A stretch of DNA of 36,487 nucleotides from Myxococcales bacterium (GTDB taxonomy: Bacteria > Myxococcota_A > UBA796 > SXON01), in NCBI GenBank assembly GCA_009692605.1, contig SHYV01000011.1:1-36487 (forward strand). Reading direction: 5' to 3'. A program made the translations under genes and the position numbers. Under the pieces are notes generated by a model that saw only the letters and a list, made by a program, of their open reading frames with translations, was not told the origin of the DNA and did no database searches. Of this stretch, positions 1 through 9,550 are shown piece after piece. Each line of letters starts with the position of its first letter. Position 1 is the stretch's first letter.

Positions 1-2755
1 GACCGGAGGGAGATGGGTTGGTCTCCACAGGAGCGTCACTCAGCAGCACCGCCACAGGACGGCCGCGCGCGTCAAGCTCCACCCACGGCCCGCTCGCGGA
101 GCCGAGGCAAGCGAGCAGGTGTGTCCCCTGGATGCGCCAGACCGCGACCGTCGTCGTCCACAGCTCGCGCCCCTCATCGGAGACCGCCGTGAGCTCAGGA
201 GGGTCCCAAGACAGCACGGTGGACCCGAAGCGGTCTCCGTACCCGCACTTCACCGGCGCGCCCGACGGCGTCACCCCGCACCGCCATTCCTCCGGCCCAT
301 CGAACCACAGGACGTCACCCACCCCGTCCGGATGGACGATCCCCCGTAGCTGTATCGACGACTCCCCTGTTGTGAGACTGAGAATCCGGCCATACGATCG
401 CTCAGCCACCCATGCGAAGGTCGCCCCTACGGCGACGACCGACCCATCGGCGGTCCAGCGTTCGACCCCGTCGACAGCGTTCAGCGCGACCACCCGGCGA
501 CCGTCCGAGACCAGCACCAGATCGCCCGCCACGTGGACCTGCTTGCCGACGAGCGCGACATCCCAACGCAGGCGCCCGTCACCGGTCAGCACCCCGACCG
601 TCCGATCGGTCCGGAACGCGACGCCGTCGTCGGCGAGCGCTGCAACGGTACGAACGGGCTCCGGCCCCTCGTACCGCCACTCCCACGGCGTGGGCTTCGC
701 CACGCGCACGCCCTCGAGGTTGCGCCATCGCATCGCATCGGCCACCGTCTCGATGTTTCCCTCGGCGAGCACGTGCCCGTCGGCGTCCACCAGCATCGCC
801 CCCGGCAACGGCAGCCCAAGGTGCCTGGCGAGCTCCTCGCCAAAACCGCCAACTTCCACCGTCTGCCCTGGATCGTGCTCGCTCAGCAGCCCGATGAGCC
901 CCGGCAGTACCAACCCCCCTCCCGACTCGCCGACCAGACGTTCGAGCGCCCCGCCCAGCTCCAGTCCGTACGGATCGTCGTCGCCAAGGGCCCAGAGCAC
1001 GTCGATCGCCGGATCACGAGCGGCGCTAAGCAGGCGATCGGGGAGCTGGCCGTCGGTGCCGATCACGACCAGCACAGGCCGGCCCGGCCGCAGCGGCAAG
1101 GTGACCGGGTTGTTGTGCAGCGTCAGCCCGGTGACCCCGCCGACCAGCCGCCCGGGCGGAAGGGAGCGGCGCTTCACCGCGACATCCACGGTCTTGACCG
1201 ACGAAGGCGGCCAATCGCCGTGGCCTCGCAACGCGAGTACCCTGAGCACCTCGGCCAGCTCAAGAATCCGAGCCGAGCGCGCGCGCTCCGCCGCGAGCAG
1301 GTGCGGAAGGCCGTCGAGGGGCACGGGAGGCGCATCCTGCGTGCCTCGGGAGGCGATGGCGCGGGCGAGCGGGTCGTCCGCAGGACCGGCGTCCGCCGGC
1401 TCAGGCGCGACCACCTCTGGCCAGCGCGGCGCGCGCAGCGCCTCCCCCCCGCCGGTCGCGTGCAGGGTCGCCACGATCGGCGCGTCCGCGGCCGGCTTGG
1501 TCGCCCACCAGTCGCCAGGCACCACGACGAGGTTGCCGTCGAGCCATGCGTCCCGGCCCGAGTCACCGCGCACCAGCTTGAGCGCCGACCGGCCGGTCGC
1601 CGTATCGATCAGGACCGGGTCGGGCGGGTTCAACACCGCCCCCCGGGAAGTCAGCAGCATCGGGTTCGACCCGGAAGGCACAGACCACCGCTCCCGCCCG
1701 GTCGCGACCTCAAACAGCGCGGTCGTCGGCGCCGGGTCGTCGCTCACGATCAGCGCCAGGCGGCCGTCCGCGGAGACCACCCCGTGGCGGGCCCAACGCG
1801 GGATCTCCACGCCTACATCGTGCCCGGTGACCGTGTTGATCACCCGGGTCCCGCCCGGGACAGCACGCAACCGAAACGTCCCGTCACCGCCACCAACGAG
1901 GGTGAACGCTGACGCCGGCTGCCGGGGCGGGGCCCCCACCCCCCGCACGGACCGCTCCCCCGAGAACGGGTTCCAGATCAGCGGCCCCAGGGTCAGGCAC
2001 GGATCCCCACAGTCGACCGCTCCCGTGGGCCCAGCGACCGCGACCGAGCGGGGCGGACCGAAGGCGTCCGCGTGACGCGGATACCGAAGGAGCGCCCGGT
2101 CGGTCAGGAGCCAAAGGGCCTCGGACGAGAGGGTGGCAGCCTGTGCGTGGACCGGCAGCGCCGCGAGCACAGCACAGTCGCTCCCAACCAGCAGCGTGCG
2201 CTCCCGATCGCGCAGGATCATCGGGTCACCGGCGCGCAAGGGGGCGACGATCGGCCCATCGGGCCCGTCCAGAAAACAGGCGGAGCCCGCGCCATGAACC
2301 ACAAGCCCCGCCACCCTACCGCTCGCACGGTGGTCGCCGTGCGTATACGCGACGCCGTCGGGTAGCCCGGCGACGTGATGGATCGCCGGCGCGTTGATCA
2401 CCTCCTGCACCCCCGACGGGTGCACGCGGATCAGCTGCTCCGAAGCGGCGAGCAGGAGATCGGCGCCCGGGGCGCTGCTCGCGAGCGCCCACCCCCGAAC
2501 TCGGGGAAGCTCGAAGCTCCCGCCGGCGTACGTCACCGTCACCGTCCGCGGCGGACTCGGGGAGGAGCGGATCGTGTAGGAGCCGAGGCTGTCGGTCGGG
2601 ACGGGCTGGCGGTCGACGATGTGCCCATCGATCGGATCGAGGCGGAGCGCGACCCCGGCGGCCTCGAACCAGACGATCTCCTGGCCGGACGCTCCGGTGA
2701 CGATGAGCTGAGGTTCAGCCCGCGTGAGGGGTATCGGCGGGAGGTGGGGGAGCAC
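1..2755 (-). CDS. Large beta-propeller protein with an embedded thioredoxin-fold-like segment (3' end beyond window)
   Basis: This frame is open without a stop from the GTG at 2755 to the left edge (918 codons). The ORF track does not list it because the stop lies outside. Reading it directly gives ordinary protein sequence, unlike the Arg/Pro/Ser-rich frames on the other strand. Repeated strands such as GDGRLRWDVALVG, DGVERWTADG and DEGRELWTTTVAV resemble PQQ-type propeller blades. Around residues 555-680 a segment beginning RPVLVVIGTDGQLPDRLL and ending in a strand with LVDADGHVLAEG looks like a thioredoxin/redoxin fold, but it has no CXXC. No signal peptide is visible. GTG 2755 has no clear Shine-Dalgarno sequence; an in-frame GTG 25 codons upstream is possible. 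It is divergent from the SRPBCC gene. Function unknown; the propeller call is fairly good, the redoxin call tentative. Confidence 0.8.
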   Translation of the reverse strand, partial: MLPHLPPIPLTRAEPQLIVTGASGQEIVWFEAAGVALRLDPIDGHIVDRQPVPTDSLGSYTIRSSPSPPRTVTVTYAGGSFELPRVRGWALASSAPGADLLLAASEQLIRVHPSGVQEVINAPAIHHVAGLPDGVAYTHGDHRASGRVAGLVVHGAGSACFLDGPDGPIVAPLRAGDPMILRDRERTLLVGSDCAVLAALPVHAQAATLSSEALWLLTDRALLRYPRHADAFGPPRSVAVAGPTGAVDCGDPCLTLGPLIWNPFSGERSVRGVGAPPRQPASAFTLVGGGDGTFRLRAVPGGTRVINTVTGHDVGVEIPRWARHGVVSADGRLALIVSDDPAPTTALFEVATGRERWSVPSGSNPMLLTSRGAVLNPPDPVLIDTATGRSALKLVRGDSGRDAWLDGNLVVVPGDWWATKPAADAPIVATLHATGGGEALRAPRWPEVVAPEPADAGPADDPLARAIASRGTQDAPPVPLDGLPHLLAAERARSARILELAEVLRVLALRGHGDWPPSSVKTVDVAVKRRSLPPGRLVGGVTGLTLHNNPVTLPLRPGRPVLVVIGTDGQLPDRLLSAARDPAIDVLWALGDDDPYGLELGGALERLVGESGGGLVLPGLIGLLSEHDPGQTVEVGGFGEELARHLGLPLPGAMLVDADGHVLAEGNIETVADAMRWRNLEGVRVAKPTPWEWRYEGPEPVRTVAALADDGVAFRTDRTVGVLTGDGRLRWDVALVGKQVHVAGDLVLVSDGRRVVALNAVDGVERWTADGSVVAVGATFAWVAERSYGRILSLTTGESSIQLRGIVHPDGVGDVLWFDGPEEWRCGVTPSGAPVKCGYGDRFGSTVLSWDPPELTAVSDEGRELWTTTVAVWRIQGTHLLACLGSASGPWVELDARGRPVAVLLSDAPVETNPSPSG

Positions 2756-2786
2756 GGGGAGAACGTACCGCGGACGCGGCCAGCGG

Positions 2787-2815
2787 TTGGCGTGAACCCG
2801 CCGCGTCGGTATAGT
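2787..2815 (+). promoter_or_regulatory. Sigma70-type promoter for the SRPBCC gene
   Basis: TTGGCG at 2787-2792 and TATAGT at 2810-2815 are separated by exactly 17 nt. The ATG of the downstream gene is 21 nt past the -10 box, leaving a short leader that carries a GGAG ribosome binding site at 2828-2831. This is the best housekeeping-type promoter I see in the window. Confidence 0.55.
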
Positions 2816-2836
2816 GCCGGGGTCCACGGAGCCCCG

Positions 2837-3481
2837 ATGCCCTCACCGTTCGCCCCTGTCATCCTGCTGTTGGCCGTGATGACGATGAGCCGAACGGCGA
2901 TGGCGGCGGACCCCGCCCAGCCACACACCAACAAGGGCATCGTGGCGGCCTACGCCGGCGCGCCCGCGAAGGTCTCGCTGTCCGCAGACGACGAGGCGAA
3001 GCTCACCGCCGGCCAGATGGTGCAGAAGCAAGCCCAGACAGGCAACGGAGGCCACGCGGTCGCGTTTATGAACATCAACGCCACGCCGGAAAAGGTGTGG
3101 TCGAAGATCACGAGCTTCGCCAACTACCCATCCTGGGTGGACAGCGTCAGCAAGTGCACCACTTACAAGAAGGAGGGCTCGCTGATCTACGTCGACTTCG
3201 TGCTCTCCGTCATGGGCTTCGGGGTCCAGTACTACATCAAGCACGATCATCAACCAGCGCAGGGCTACATGACCTGGACGCTGGACTACTCCCGACTGTC
3301 GGATTTGGACGACTCGGTAGGCTACTGGAGGGTCACTGCCCTGTCGCCCACCGTGACCCGCCTGGAGTACTCGGTGGACATCCGCTTCAAGGGGTGGATC
3401 CCCGGGTTCGTTCAGGAGATGATCAGCTCGAAGGGGCTGACGACCGCGACGACGTGGGTGAAGAAGCAGTCGGAGCTGTAG
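2837..3481 (+). CDS. Secreted SRPBCC/START-like protein (polyketide cyclase-dehydrase family fold)
   Basis: The predicted product has 214 residues. The start chosen is ATG 2837, not the far-upstream track start, because it follows GGAG by 5 nt and begins a clear signal peptide (hydrophobic core LLLAVMTM, cleavage near TAMA-ADP). The mature part contains the typical opening of an SRPBCC domain, FMNINATPEKVWSKITSFANYPSW, then alternating strands and a C-terminal helix near FVQEMISSKGL. Such domains bind hydrophobic ligands in a cavity; many secreted members are uncharacterised, and there is no catalytic motif to assign. Its stop lies 28 nt from the convergent aldolase stop. The fold is well supported; ligand and role are unknown. 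Confidence 0.85.
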   Translation: MPSPFAPVILLLAVMTMSRTAMAADPAQPHTNKGIVAAYAGAPAKVSLSADDEAKLTAGQMVQKQAQTGNGGHAVAFMNINATPEKVWSKITSFANYPSWVDSVSKCTTYKKEGSLIYVDFVLSVMGFGVQYYIKHDHQPAQGYMTWTLDYSRLSDLDDSVGYWRVTALSPTVTRLEYSVDIRFKGWIPGFVQEMISSKGLTTATTWVKKQSEL

Positions 3482-3489
3482 GGAGCACG

Positions 3490-3503
3490 GCGGGCGAGCC
3501 CGC
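3490..3503. terminator. Possible bidirectional terminator hairpin
   Basis: The inverted repeat GCGGGCGAGCCCGC lies in the 28-nt gap between two convergent stop codons. There is no T-run on either side, so an intrinsic terminator is only suggested by position and GC-rich pairing. Confidence 0.3.
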
Positions 3504-3509
3504 GCCGGC

Positions 3510-4397
3510 CTACTTCGTCAGCGCCCTCAGGACCTCGCTGACCAGCGCGTCTTCGAGCCGTGTGTCCTCGCAGGCGCGCGCCCCCGGCCGTTCGCCGAGC
3601 AAGGGACCGAGGCCTGCCTGCGTCACGCGGGCCAGCTTCAGCTCTGACTTCGGGGCGATGCCGCTCGGGCTCGGATGCGCGCAGCCAGAGCAGCCCGTGC
3701 AGGCCGGCGGCAGGTCCGCGCCCGGAGCGTCGGCCCTCGCGACCGCGGCTGGGGGCCCACCGTAGCGCTTCAGCCCCATGCTCCGTAGCCGTCCGGCCTC
3801 CTCCGCGGGCAGCTCCCGGACGTTGCCGAGATCGCGCGCGGTCTTGGTGATCAGCGCGGTGTGCTCCATGGTCTCGAGGTTGCAGAACGCGAGCAGCAGG
3901 CTCTTCCCTAGGCACACGGCGCCGTGGCGATCCATCAGGATGGCGTCGTGATCGCGCACATAGGGCCGAATCTTGTCCGCGAGGGTCTGCGTGCCGGTCG
4001 TCGCGTAGTCGACCGTCGGCACGACCCCCAGGGTCAGCACCACCTCGGGCAGCACGCAGCGCGCCATGCTCACCCCCGCGATGGTGAACGCGATGGAGAT
4101 CGGCGGATGGGTGTGGATCACCGCCGAGATGTCCGGGCGCTCGTCGTAGCAGGCGAGGTGCATGGCCATCTCGCTCGTCGGGCTCCCCGTGCCGCGCAGC
4201 TTACGCCCCTTGCGGTCGATGACGACAAGGTCCTCGTCCACCAGGAACCCCTTATGGCACCCTGCTTTCGTGCAGAGGATCTCGTTCTCGGAGAGCTTCA
4301 CCGACAGGTTGCCGTCCATGGCGACCAGCAAGTGTCGTTCGTAGCACAGGTGGCTGAACCGGATGATCTGCTCGCGGAGCTGGCGTTCGGGGATCAT
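3510..4397 (-). CDS. Class II aldolase/adducin-family protein with Cys-rich C-terminal extension
   Basis: The 295-residue product starts at ATG 4397 (MIPERQL), which has a strong AAGGAGG upstream and overlaps the stop of the GH18 gene as ATGA; the longer track start is rejected. Residues about 1-215 form a class II aldolase domain: TSEMAMH region, HTHPP zinc motif (His95, His97) and DRHGAVCLG (His158). The spacing matches the His92/94/155 zinc ligands of L-fuculose-phosphate aldolase. The substrate is probably a phosphorylated sugar or similar, but cannot be told. About 80 extra residues follow, with a Cys cluster CTGCSGC and a Lys/Arg-rich stretch, unusual for the family and possibly a second metal site. 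It is co-transcribed with the GH18 gene. Confidence 0.88.
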   Translation of the reverse strand: MIPERQLREQIIRFSHLCYERHLLVAMDGNLSVKLSENEILCTKAGCHKGFLVDEDLVVIDRKGRKLRGTGSPTSEMAMHLACYDERPDISAVIHTHPPISIAFTIAGVSMARCVLPEVVLTLGVVPTVDYATTGTQTLADKIRPYVRDHDAILMDRHGAVCLGKSLLLAFCNLETMEHTALITKTARDLGNVRELPAEEAGRLRSMGLKRYGGPPAAVARADAPGADLPPACTGCSGCAHPSPSGIAPKSELKLARVTQAGLGPLLGERPGARACEDTRLEDALVSEVLRALTK

Positions 4398-5866
4398 GCC
4401 TGGTCCTCCTTGCTGCGCCGGCCCACGAGCGACGCGAGCAGGAGAATCACAGCTGCACCCACGGGAGCTACGCCCGGAGGGCCACCGCCCGACGCGGAGC
4501 ACCCCCCTTTGTCTTCGCCAGAGATGACCTGCGCCCGGCCGTCGCCCCCGTCGCCCCCGTCGCCGCCGTCGCCCCCGTTCCCGCCGTCGTCACCGCCGCT
4601 GTCGGTGCCCCCGCTGTCCGTCCCCCCGCTGTCGGTCGGAAACGTCGTCTCCTCGGCGACCATCGGCCAAAAGTCCGGGTCGTCTCCCTCGTACCCGAGC
4701 GCCCAGAAGCCGACGCCTTGCAGCCCCATTTCGCGGGCGAACGCGATGCGCTCACGCACCGACTCGGTGTCCGGATACCAGAGTTGGCCGTCGGGAGGGA
4801 GCGCATAGGGAGAGTGCGTCGTCGCGTCGTAGTTCGCGCCGTAGCTGGCGGCATCCTCGATGGCAGCGGACATCACGACCGACCAGCCGTCCCCCGTGGC
4901 GCTCCCGGGAATGTCATGGTCCGCCATCCACTCCTGGCCATAGAGGGGCAGGCCGAGCACGATCTTGTCCACCGGCGCGCCGTAGCTCAGGTAGTCCTCG
5001 ATGGACCACTCCAGCGAGTAGCTGGACCAGGCGCCTCCCCCGTAGAGCGGATCGTTCGGGCCGGGGTCCCCGCCGGTCCAGTGGTAGCCGTAGCCCATGA
5101 TGAACAGGCCCTCGCTGTTGGCAGCGAGCGCGCTGTAGTCGTACGCACCCAGCCAGTCGACGGCGGGGGTGGCGATGTAGACCTCGCCGACCTCGGCGTG
5201 CAGCTCGGTGATGAATTGCACGAAGTCGCCGGCCAGGCTGTCGTCCATCCCCTCGACATCGACGTTGACCCCGTCCGCGCCGTACTCGTCCACCAGAGCC
5301 TTCAGCGCAGCGATGGCCGTGGCACGCTTGGTTGGGCTGGGGAGCACGCTGGCCTGCACGCTCTCATCGAAGGAGGTGACGCACAAATCCACCTTGACGC
5401 CGTGGGCATGCGCGATGGGGACGACGCTCGCAGCCACGTCGGTCCAATGGCTGGTGGAGGCGAGGGTGCCGTCGCTCTTCAGCTCGACATCGAAGATCGC
5501 GACGTGGGTGAGCTGGTCCCAGTTGAGCTGCGAGGGGTCGCCGCTCCAGTAGGCGTGGTAGCCGTAGACGGTCATGTCGGGGGTCGGGTCCGAAGGGGGC
5601 GGCTGGCCCGAAGCGGCGGAGGGCGTGACCGGCAGGGCCGACCGGGTGGGCGCAGCATTGGCGTGGGCGAAGGCGTCGTCCGCGTGGGGCGTGGCGACCC
5701 GGGGGCCTGCGGCCGCGGGCGTCACCCAAAGCGGGGAGAGCAGGGCGATCAGGGCGACCCCGGTGGAGCAGGCGCCGGTGGAGCAGGCGCCGACGGCGCG
5801 AGCCGCGGCGGGGGTGCGGGCGGGGGTGCGGGCGCGAGGGCTGGCGGGGGGGCTGGCAAGATGCAT
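4394..5866 (-). CDS. GH18 glycoside hydrolase (chitinase-like), surface protein with MYXO-CTERM-like tail
   Basis: The product has 490 residues. An N-terminal signal region (with ACSTG present twice in tandem) and an Ala/Pro-rich segment precede a GH18 barrel from about residue 95 to 400. The catalytic strand reads DGVNVDVEGM at 198-205; the central Asp and acid Glu205 of the DxxDxDxE signature are kept, although the third position is Asn. SYG-type repeats and YGYHWTG are typical of the LysM/spore-peptidoglycan-like branch as well as chitinases. A TDSGG/GGDG linker follows, then a tail GGCSASGG, a hydrophobic segment and RR, matching the MYXO-CTERM sorting pattern, so it is probably anchored to or sorted at the outer surface. 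It overlaps the aldolase gene by 4 nt. No good ribosome binding site is seen at ATG 5866. Confidence 0.87.
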   Translation of the reverse strand: MHLASPPASPRARTPARTPAAARAVGACSTGACSTGVALIALLSPLWVTPAAAGPRVATPHADDAFAHANAAPTRSALPVTPSAASGQPPPSDPTPDMTVYGYHAYWSGDPSQLNWDQLTHVAIFDVELKSDGTLASTSHWTDVAASVVPIAHAHGVKVDLCVTSFDESVQASVLPSPTKRATAIAALKALVDEYGADGVNVDVEGMDDSLAGDFVQFITELHAEVGEVYIATPAVDWLGAYDYSALAANSEGLFIMGYGYHWTGGDPGPNDPLYGGGAWSSYSLEWSIEDYLSYGAPVDKIVLGLPLYGQEWMADHDIPGSATGDGWSVVMSAAIEDAASYGANYDATTHSPYALPPDGQLWYPDTESVRERIAFAREMGLQGVGFWALGYEGDDPDFWPMVAEETTFPTDSGGTDSGGTDSGGDDGGNGGDGGDGGDGGDGRAQVISGEDKGGCSASGGGPPGVAPVGAAVILLLASLVGRRSKEDQA

Positions 5867-5923
5867 CGTTCGCGGGTTTAACCCTGTTCCACGGACAGGT
5901 TGCCTCCATGCTAGGAGGCCGGT

Positions 5924-6856
5924 GTGTCCACCGTCTTAGCCACCACCTCCGGGCGCCGTCTCCCTGAGCCGGAACGCGCCTCCGGGATCGCCCAGCTGGT
6001 CGGCGGGGAGCTGCACGGAGAGGACCTCACCATCCTCGCGGTAGCAGCCGTTCACGAGGCGGAAGCGTCCGACCTCGCCTATCTGGACCGGGGGGCGCCC
6101 GGTCGGGCGGGGGTGCTGCTCGCCCGAGCGGCGATCCCGGGCCGGAGCGTGATCGTCGTCGACGACCCGCTCAGCGCGATGTGCCTCGTGCTGAACGCCT
6201 TGTTGCCGGAGGAGTCTTTCGTCGGGTGCGTTCACCCAGGCGCGTCAGTGTCCCCTGATGCGATCCTGGACCCTGGCGTCGTCATCGGCGCGGGCTGCGT
6301 GGTGGGGGCCGGGACCCACATTTTCCCGAACGTTGTCCTGTACCCTAGGACAAAGATCGGCCGCAACTGCCGTATCCACGCGGGCACGGTGATCGGGGCC
6401 GACGGGTTTCGCTACCACGCGACTCAGACCGGGCCGCTCAAGGTCCCACACGTGATGGGGGTCGAGATCGGGGACGACGTGGAGATCGGGGCGAATTGCA
6501 CGATCGACCGCGGGTTCCTGTCGAACACCACGCTCGGGGACGGGTGCAAGCTGGACAACATGGTGCACATCGGGCACAACTGCGCGCTTGGAAAGTACGT
6601 TGTGATCGCCGCGCAGACCGGCGTGTCGGGCAGTTGCACGATCGGCGACGGCGCGCAGATCGGCGGGCAAGTGGGCGTGGCGGACCACACCACCATCGGC
6701 GCGGGGGCGAGGATCGGCGCTCAGTCCGGCCTGCACGGCGAGATCCCGGCGGGTGAGACCTGGCTCGGAACGCCGGCCCTGCCGATCTCCATCATGCGGC
6801 GGGTCTACGCGATGACCAAGGACCTGCCTGCCATGTGGCGGTCATGGGCCAATTAG
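5924..6856 (+). CDS. lpxD: UDP-3-O-(3-hydroxyacyl)glucosamine N-acyltransferase LpxD
   Basis: LpxD adds the second 3-hydroxyacyl chain during lipid A synthesis in the cytoplasm. The 310-residue product has an N-terminal uridine-binding-like domain (to about residue 95) and then a left-handed beta-helix of hexapeptide repeats. Diagnostic strings are [20 protein letters not shown] and VHIGHNC, where His218 is the counterpart of the catalytic His of E. coli LpxD. The start is GTG 5924, 5 nt after AGGAGG. It is slightly shorter than the usual 340 residues. Unusually it stands alone, without bamA, fabZ or lpxA neighbours, so it may be a second copy. It diverges from the GH18 gene and its stop overlaps the convergent neighbour by 4 nt (TTAG). 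Confidence 0.95.
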   Translation: MSTVLATTSGRRLPEPERASGIAQLVGGELHGEDLTILAVAAVHEAEASDLAYLDRGAPGRAGVLLARAAIPGRSVIVVDDPLSAMCLVLNALLPEESFVGCVHPGASVSPDAILDPGVVIGAGCVVGAGTHIFPNVVLYPRTKIGRNCRIHAGTVIGADGFRYHATQTGPLKVPHVMGVEIGDDVEIGANCTIDRGFLSNTTLGDGCKLDNMVHIGHNCALGKYVVIAAQTGVSGSCTIGDGAQIGGQVGVADHTTIGAGARIGAQSGLHGEIPAGETWLGTPALPISIMRRVYAMTKDLPAMWRSWAN

Positions 6857-8334
6857 CGAACCTCGTCGACCCGGATGCTCACCTTTCCGATGAGCCCCAT
6901 GATCTCGATTTGTTTGTCCAGATCGCCGTTCACGATCTTTAGGTGCGTGGCGTCCGCTGGGAACTGGCCGAACGTCGGGTCGACCGGCACCCATCCGGCT
7001 GCGCCATCTGCGCCGAGTGACCCGATCCGGACCTCGGGCCAGGCGTGGTAATAAAAAGCATCCCCGATCGCCGGTGCGTATACGAGGCCCGCCGCGATCC
7101 GCGCAGGGATCCCCGCGGCCCGGGCGAGGCTGACGTAGAGCGCGGTGTGCTCGTTGCAGTCGCCTTCCCCAGTGTGAAGCACCTCAAGCGCGTTGGGGAC
7201 CCCGATGGTCGGGACCTTCTGGACGTAGCGATTGACCCAGTCGTTGAGCTTGCGGGCGGCTTCAACGCGGTCGGTGGTCCCCGCGAGGATCGCCGCCGAC
7301 CGGGCCAAAATCTCCGGCGCGGCGGACTGGATCGACAACGACGGCTCGGTGTCGACCGCTTCAACGGCGCCCTGAGCGCGGACCGGCAGGTGGGGCAGCT
7401 CAGCGAGCAGCGGCACGCTGATGGTGACCGTCTGGCCGGCGACAGCCTGAAGCGGCGGATCGTGGGCGAACCTCCCGGCGGGGACTCCGCCGGGCGTGAC
7501 GGTGACGATGTGTGCGCGCGCCGAATTGGCGATCGGTGGAACGGGGATGCTGGTGAGCGCGATGAGGTCGGGAGGCGTGCCCGCGTCCAGCTTCACCGCG
7601 TCCTCGCGCGTCATGCGCTCCGCCCTGAGGCCCAGCGAGCCCTCCTCGCGGAGCACCGCGCCGCTCGGGTCCACCAACTGTCGGGTCTCCACCCCGTTGA
7701 AGCTCGACTTCAACCACCACGCCGTCTCGCCGGTCGGCAACATCTCGGGGGACTGGACCTCAACGTTCGCGGTGGCGTTTGAACGGGTCAATGGGTCAAA
7801 GTACGGCACCGAGAACCGCAGGCCCGGGCGCATGACCTTTCCGCGTACCAGCGAAGGGAGGGTCATCGACAGCACCGGGGCCTCGGTCAGCGGGATGTCG
7901 ATGTCCTCGGTCGACCCGCCCTGATCCACGGTGACGTGCAGGTTCTTCCCCTGCACGACCCCCTTGGCGTACATCGGCAGCGGCGAGGTGAGCATGAAGT
8001 CGAAGGTCTGGAGCGCGCCGTCTGGACCGACGACCGCTGTTCCCGCGGCGGTGACCTGCTGCACGTTCCCCATCGCCTGGATCGCGAACGTGGACTGCTG
8101 CTGGTATACACGACCGCCCATCGCGGTCGGGGCCTCCCGGCTGACCGCGTAGCCGACGTGCTGATCCGCCATGAAGATGCCCATCCAGTGCTCGTCCGCG
8201 GGCCCCGAGGACAACGCCACCGGGTCCAGCGGCGTGGGCACGCCGTCAGGGACGAACACGGCGGAGGCCGCCACTGCGACGAAGGCGCTGACGGACAGGC
8301 CCTCGACGATCTGGAGCAGGTTCAGCGCACGCAC
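6853..8334 (-). CDS. Exported transglutaminase-like protein
   Basis: The 493-residue product begins at a GTG (8334). Residues 9-29 form a hydrophobic segment that could be a signal anchor or signal peptide. The middle is a beta-rich region with short blocks such as [11 protein letters not shown]. The C-terminal third is a transglutaminase-like domain with a complete triad: Cys393 in GEGDCNEHT, His430 in FYYHAWPEV and Asp452 in VPVDPTFGQ. These domains act as cysteine proteases, amidases or crosslinkers. The N-terminal [12 protein letters not shown] pattern recurs in myxobacterial transglutaminase proteins of unknown role. It probably acts in the periplasm; the substrate is unknown. A TTGACA at 8368-8363 upstream could be a -35 box but the -10 is poor. 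Confidence 0.85.
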   Translation of the reverse strand: MRALNLLQIVEGLSVSAFVAVAASAVFVPDGVPTPLDPVALSSGPADEHWMGIFMADQHVGYAVSREAPTAMGGRVYQQQSTFAIQAMGNVQQVTAAGTAVVGPDGALQTFDFMLTSPLPMYAKGVVQGKNLHVTVDQGGSTEDIDIPLTEAPVLSMTLPSLVRGKVMRPGLRFSVPYFDPLTRSNATANVEVQSPEMLPTGETAWWLKSSFNGVETRQLVDPSGAVLREEGSLGLRAERMTREDAVKLDAGTPPDLIALTSIPVPPIANSARAHIVTVTPGGVPAGRFAHDPPLQAVAGQTVTISVPLLAELPHLPVRAQGAVEAVDTEPSLSIQSAAPEILARSAAILAGTTDRVEAARKLNDWVNRYVQKVPTIGVPNALEVLHTGEGDCNEHTALYVSLARAAGIPARIAAGLVYAPAIGDAFYYHAWPEVRIGSLGADGAAGWVPVDPTFGQFPADATHLKIVNGDLDKQIEIMGLIGKVSIRVDEVR

Positions 8335-8533
8335 CCGTGGATCATGCGCCCGTCCGGAGCGATGTCAAGCGGGGTCGCCCAAACGGGCCTCCGATCCAAC
8401 CATCCGTGTCAGCGTCCGCGTAGGCCACGGACCCGTCGCAGTTGTAGTATCTGGCCCCTAATTTTGCATTTGGACGAGCCTCGTGGGGCGGTGGATCGCG
8501 CCATGACGAGAGCCTAAACCGTCATCCCCCCCC

Positions 8534-9508
8534 TCACACACACTCCTCCAGCAGCTTCTGGTAGCTCTCCAGCCGGATCGGGTCCGAATGCTCGCCGGCG
8601 ATGCACCCATCCTCGCCATCGTGGAGGCAGTCCGCGTACCGGCACCTCAAGTCAACCAGCTCTGGGAAATGCGTGCGGAGCTCCGGCCGTAGCACGAACC
8701 CCACCCCGTACTCGCGCACCCCCGGCAGGTCCACGACCACTCCCGGCGGTTTTCCGGGGAGGTCCGGCAAATCGAACGCGCACGCCCCCGTAGTGGTGTG
8801 CCGACCCCGGCCCCACTCATCGACGTGACCCACCTTGGGCTCCGCGTTGGGGACCAGGGCCCGAAGGAGCGAGCTCTTCCCCACCCCCGAGTGCCCCGCC
8901 AGCACGGTGGTGCGACCATGCAGGAACTCGCGAAACTCCGCCATGTTCTTTCCCTGCAACGCCGACAGCATGAACACCGGCAACCCGAGATCCTCATACA
9001 GCGCCAGACGCTCCAGCACCTCCTCTGGCATGCCGGTGTCACACTTGTTGAGCACAAGCGCCGCCGTCATGCCCGCCGATCCGGCCGCAACGAGCATCCG
9101 ATCCACCAACCCCGCACGGAAAGGCGGGTCCTGCGTAGCCGATACGATCGCGAGGACATCGGCGTTCGCGCATACCACCCGCACACCGCTATTTCCGCTG
9201 CGCCGCAGCTCCGTCCGCCGCGGTTCGAAGCCGCCCACCACCTGCATGTCTCCTTCGCCTTCGAGCCAGACCCGGTCACCGGCGACCACCTCGGCCTTGA
9301 CCCGTAGTCGCCGCTCCGCCAACCCGGACGCAGCCGAATCCATGCGTATCCGCACCCATTTCCCTACCATCTCCACCACGGTGGCAGAGCATGCGGTCGC
9401 TCCCGCCGCGCGTAGCCGACTCCGCGCTGCTTTCGCGGCGCGGGCACGCCCGGTCGAGAAGGGTATGAACCCCTCCTGCCCCGGGATCTCCTCGTCATCA
9501 TCTCTCAT
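8534..9508 (-). CDS. rsgA: Ribosome small subunit-dependent GTPase RsgA
   Basis: RsgA checks late 30S subunit maturation and hydrolyses GTP on the ribosome. The 324-residue product shows the family's circularly permuted GTPase order: G4 (LVLNKCD), then G1 (GHSGVGKSS), then G3 (DLPGVRE). Before these is an OB-fold (VVEMVGKWVRIRM, VVAGDRVWLE). After them comes a zinc finger of the type Cys-x-x-x-Cys-His-x(5)-Cys (CRYADCLHDGEDGC). The N-terminal Arg/Ala-rich stretch is normal for the family. AGGGGG precedes ATG 9508. The length is typical. It is transcribed separately from the transglutaminase gene, about 200 nt away. Confidence 0.96.
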   Translation of the reverse strand: MRDDDEEIPGQEGFIPFSTGRARAAKAARSRLRAAGATACSATVVEMVGKWVRIRMDSAASGLAERRLRVKAEVVAGDRVWLEGEGDMQVVGGFEPRRTELRRSGNSGVRVVCANADVLAIVSATQDPPFRAGLVDRMLVAAGSAGMTAALVLNKCDTGMPEEVLERLALYEDLGLPVFMLSALQGKNMAEFREFLHGRTTVLAGHSGVGKSSLLRALVPNAEPKVGHVDEWGRGRHTTTGACAFDLPDLPGKPPGVVVDLPGVREYGVGFVLRPELRTHFPELVDLRCRYADCLHDGEDGCIAGEHSDPIRLESYQKLLEECV

Positions 9509-9550
9509 CCCCCTAGTCTACCCCGGCCGGGCGCGGGTTTCCCTCCCGTC

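Noticed and set aside
18-2075. 685-residue plus-strand ORF
   Set aside because: Ser/Pro/Arg/Thr-rich sequence with no domains; it is the shadow of the minus-strand propeller gene.
8440-8475. Promoter in the AT-richer patch upstream of the transglutaminase gene
   Set aside because: TATCTGG and TAATTT can be picked out, but no -35 box at proper spacing was found for either strand.
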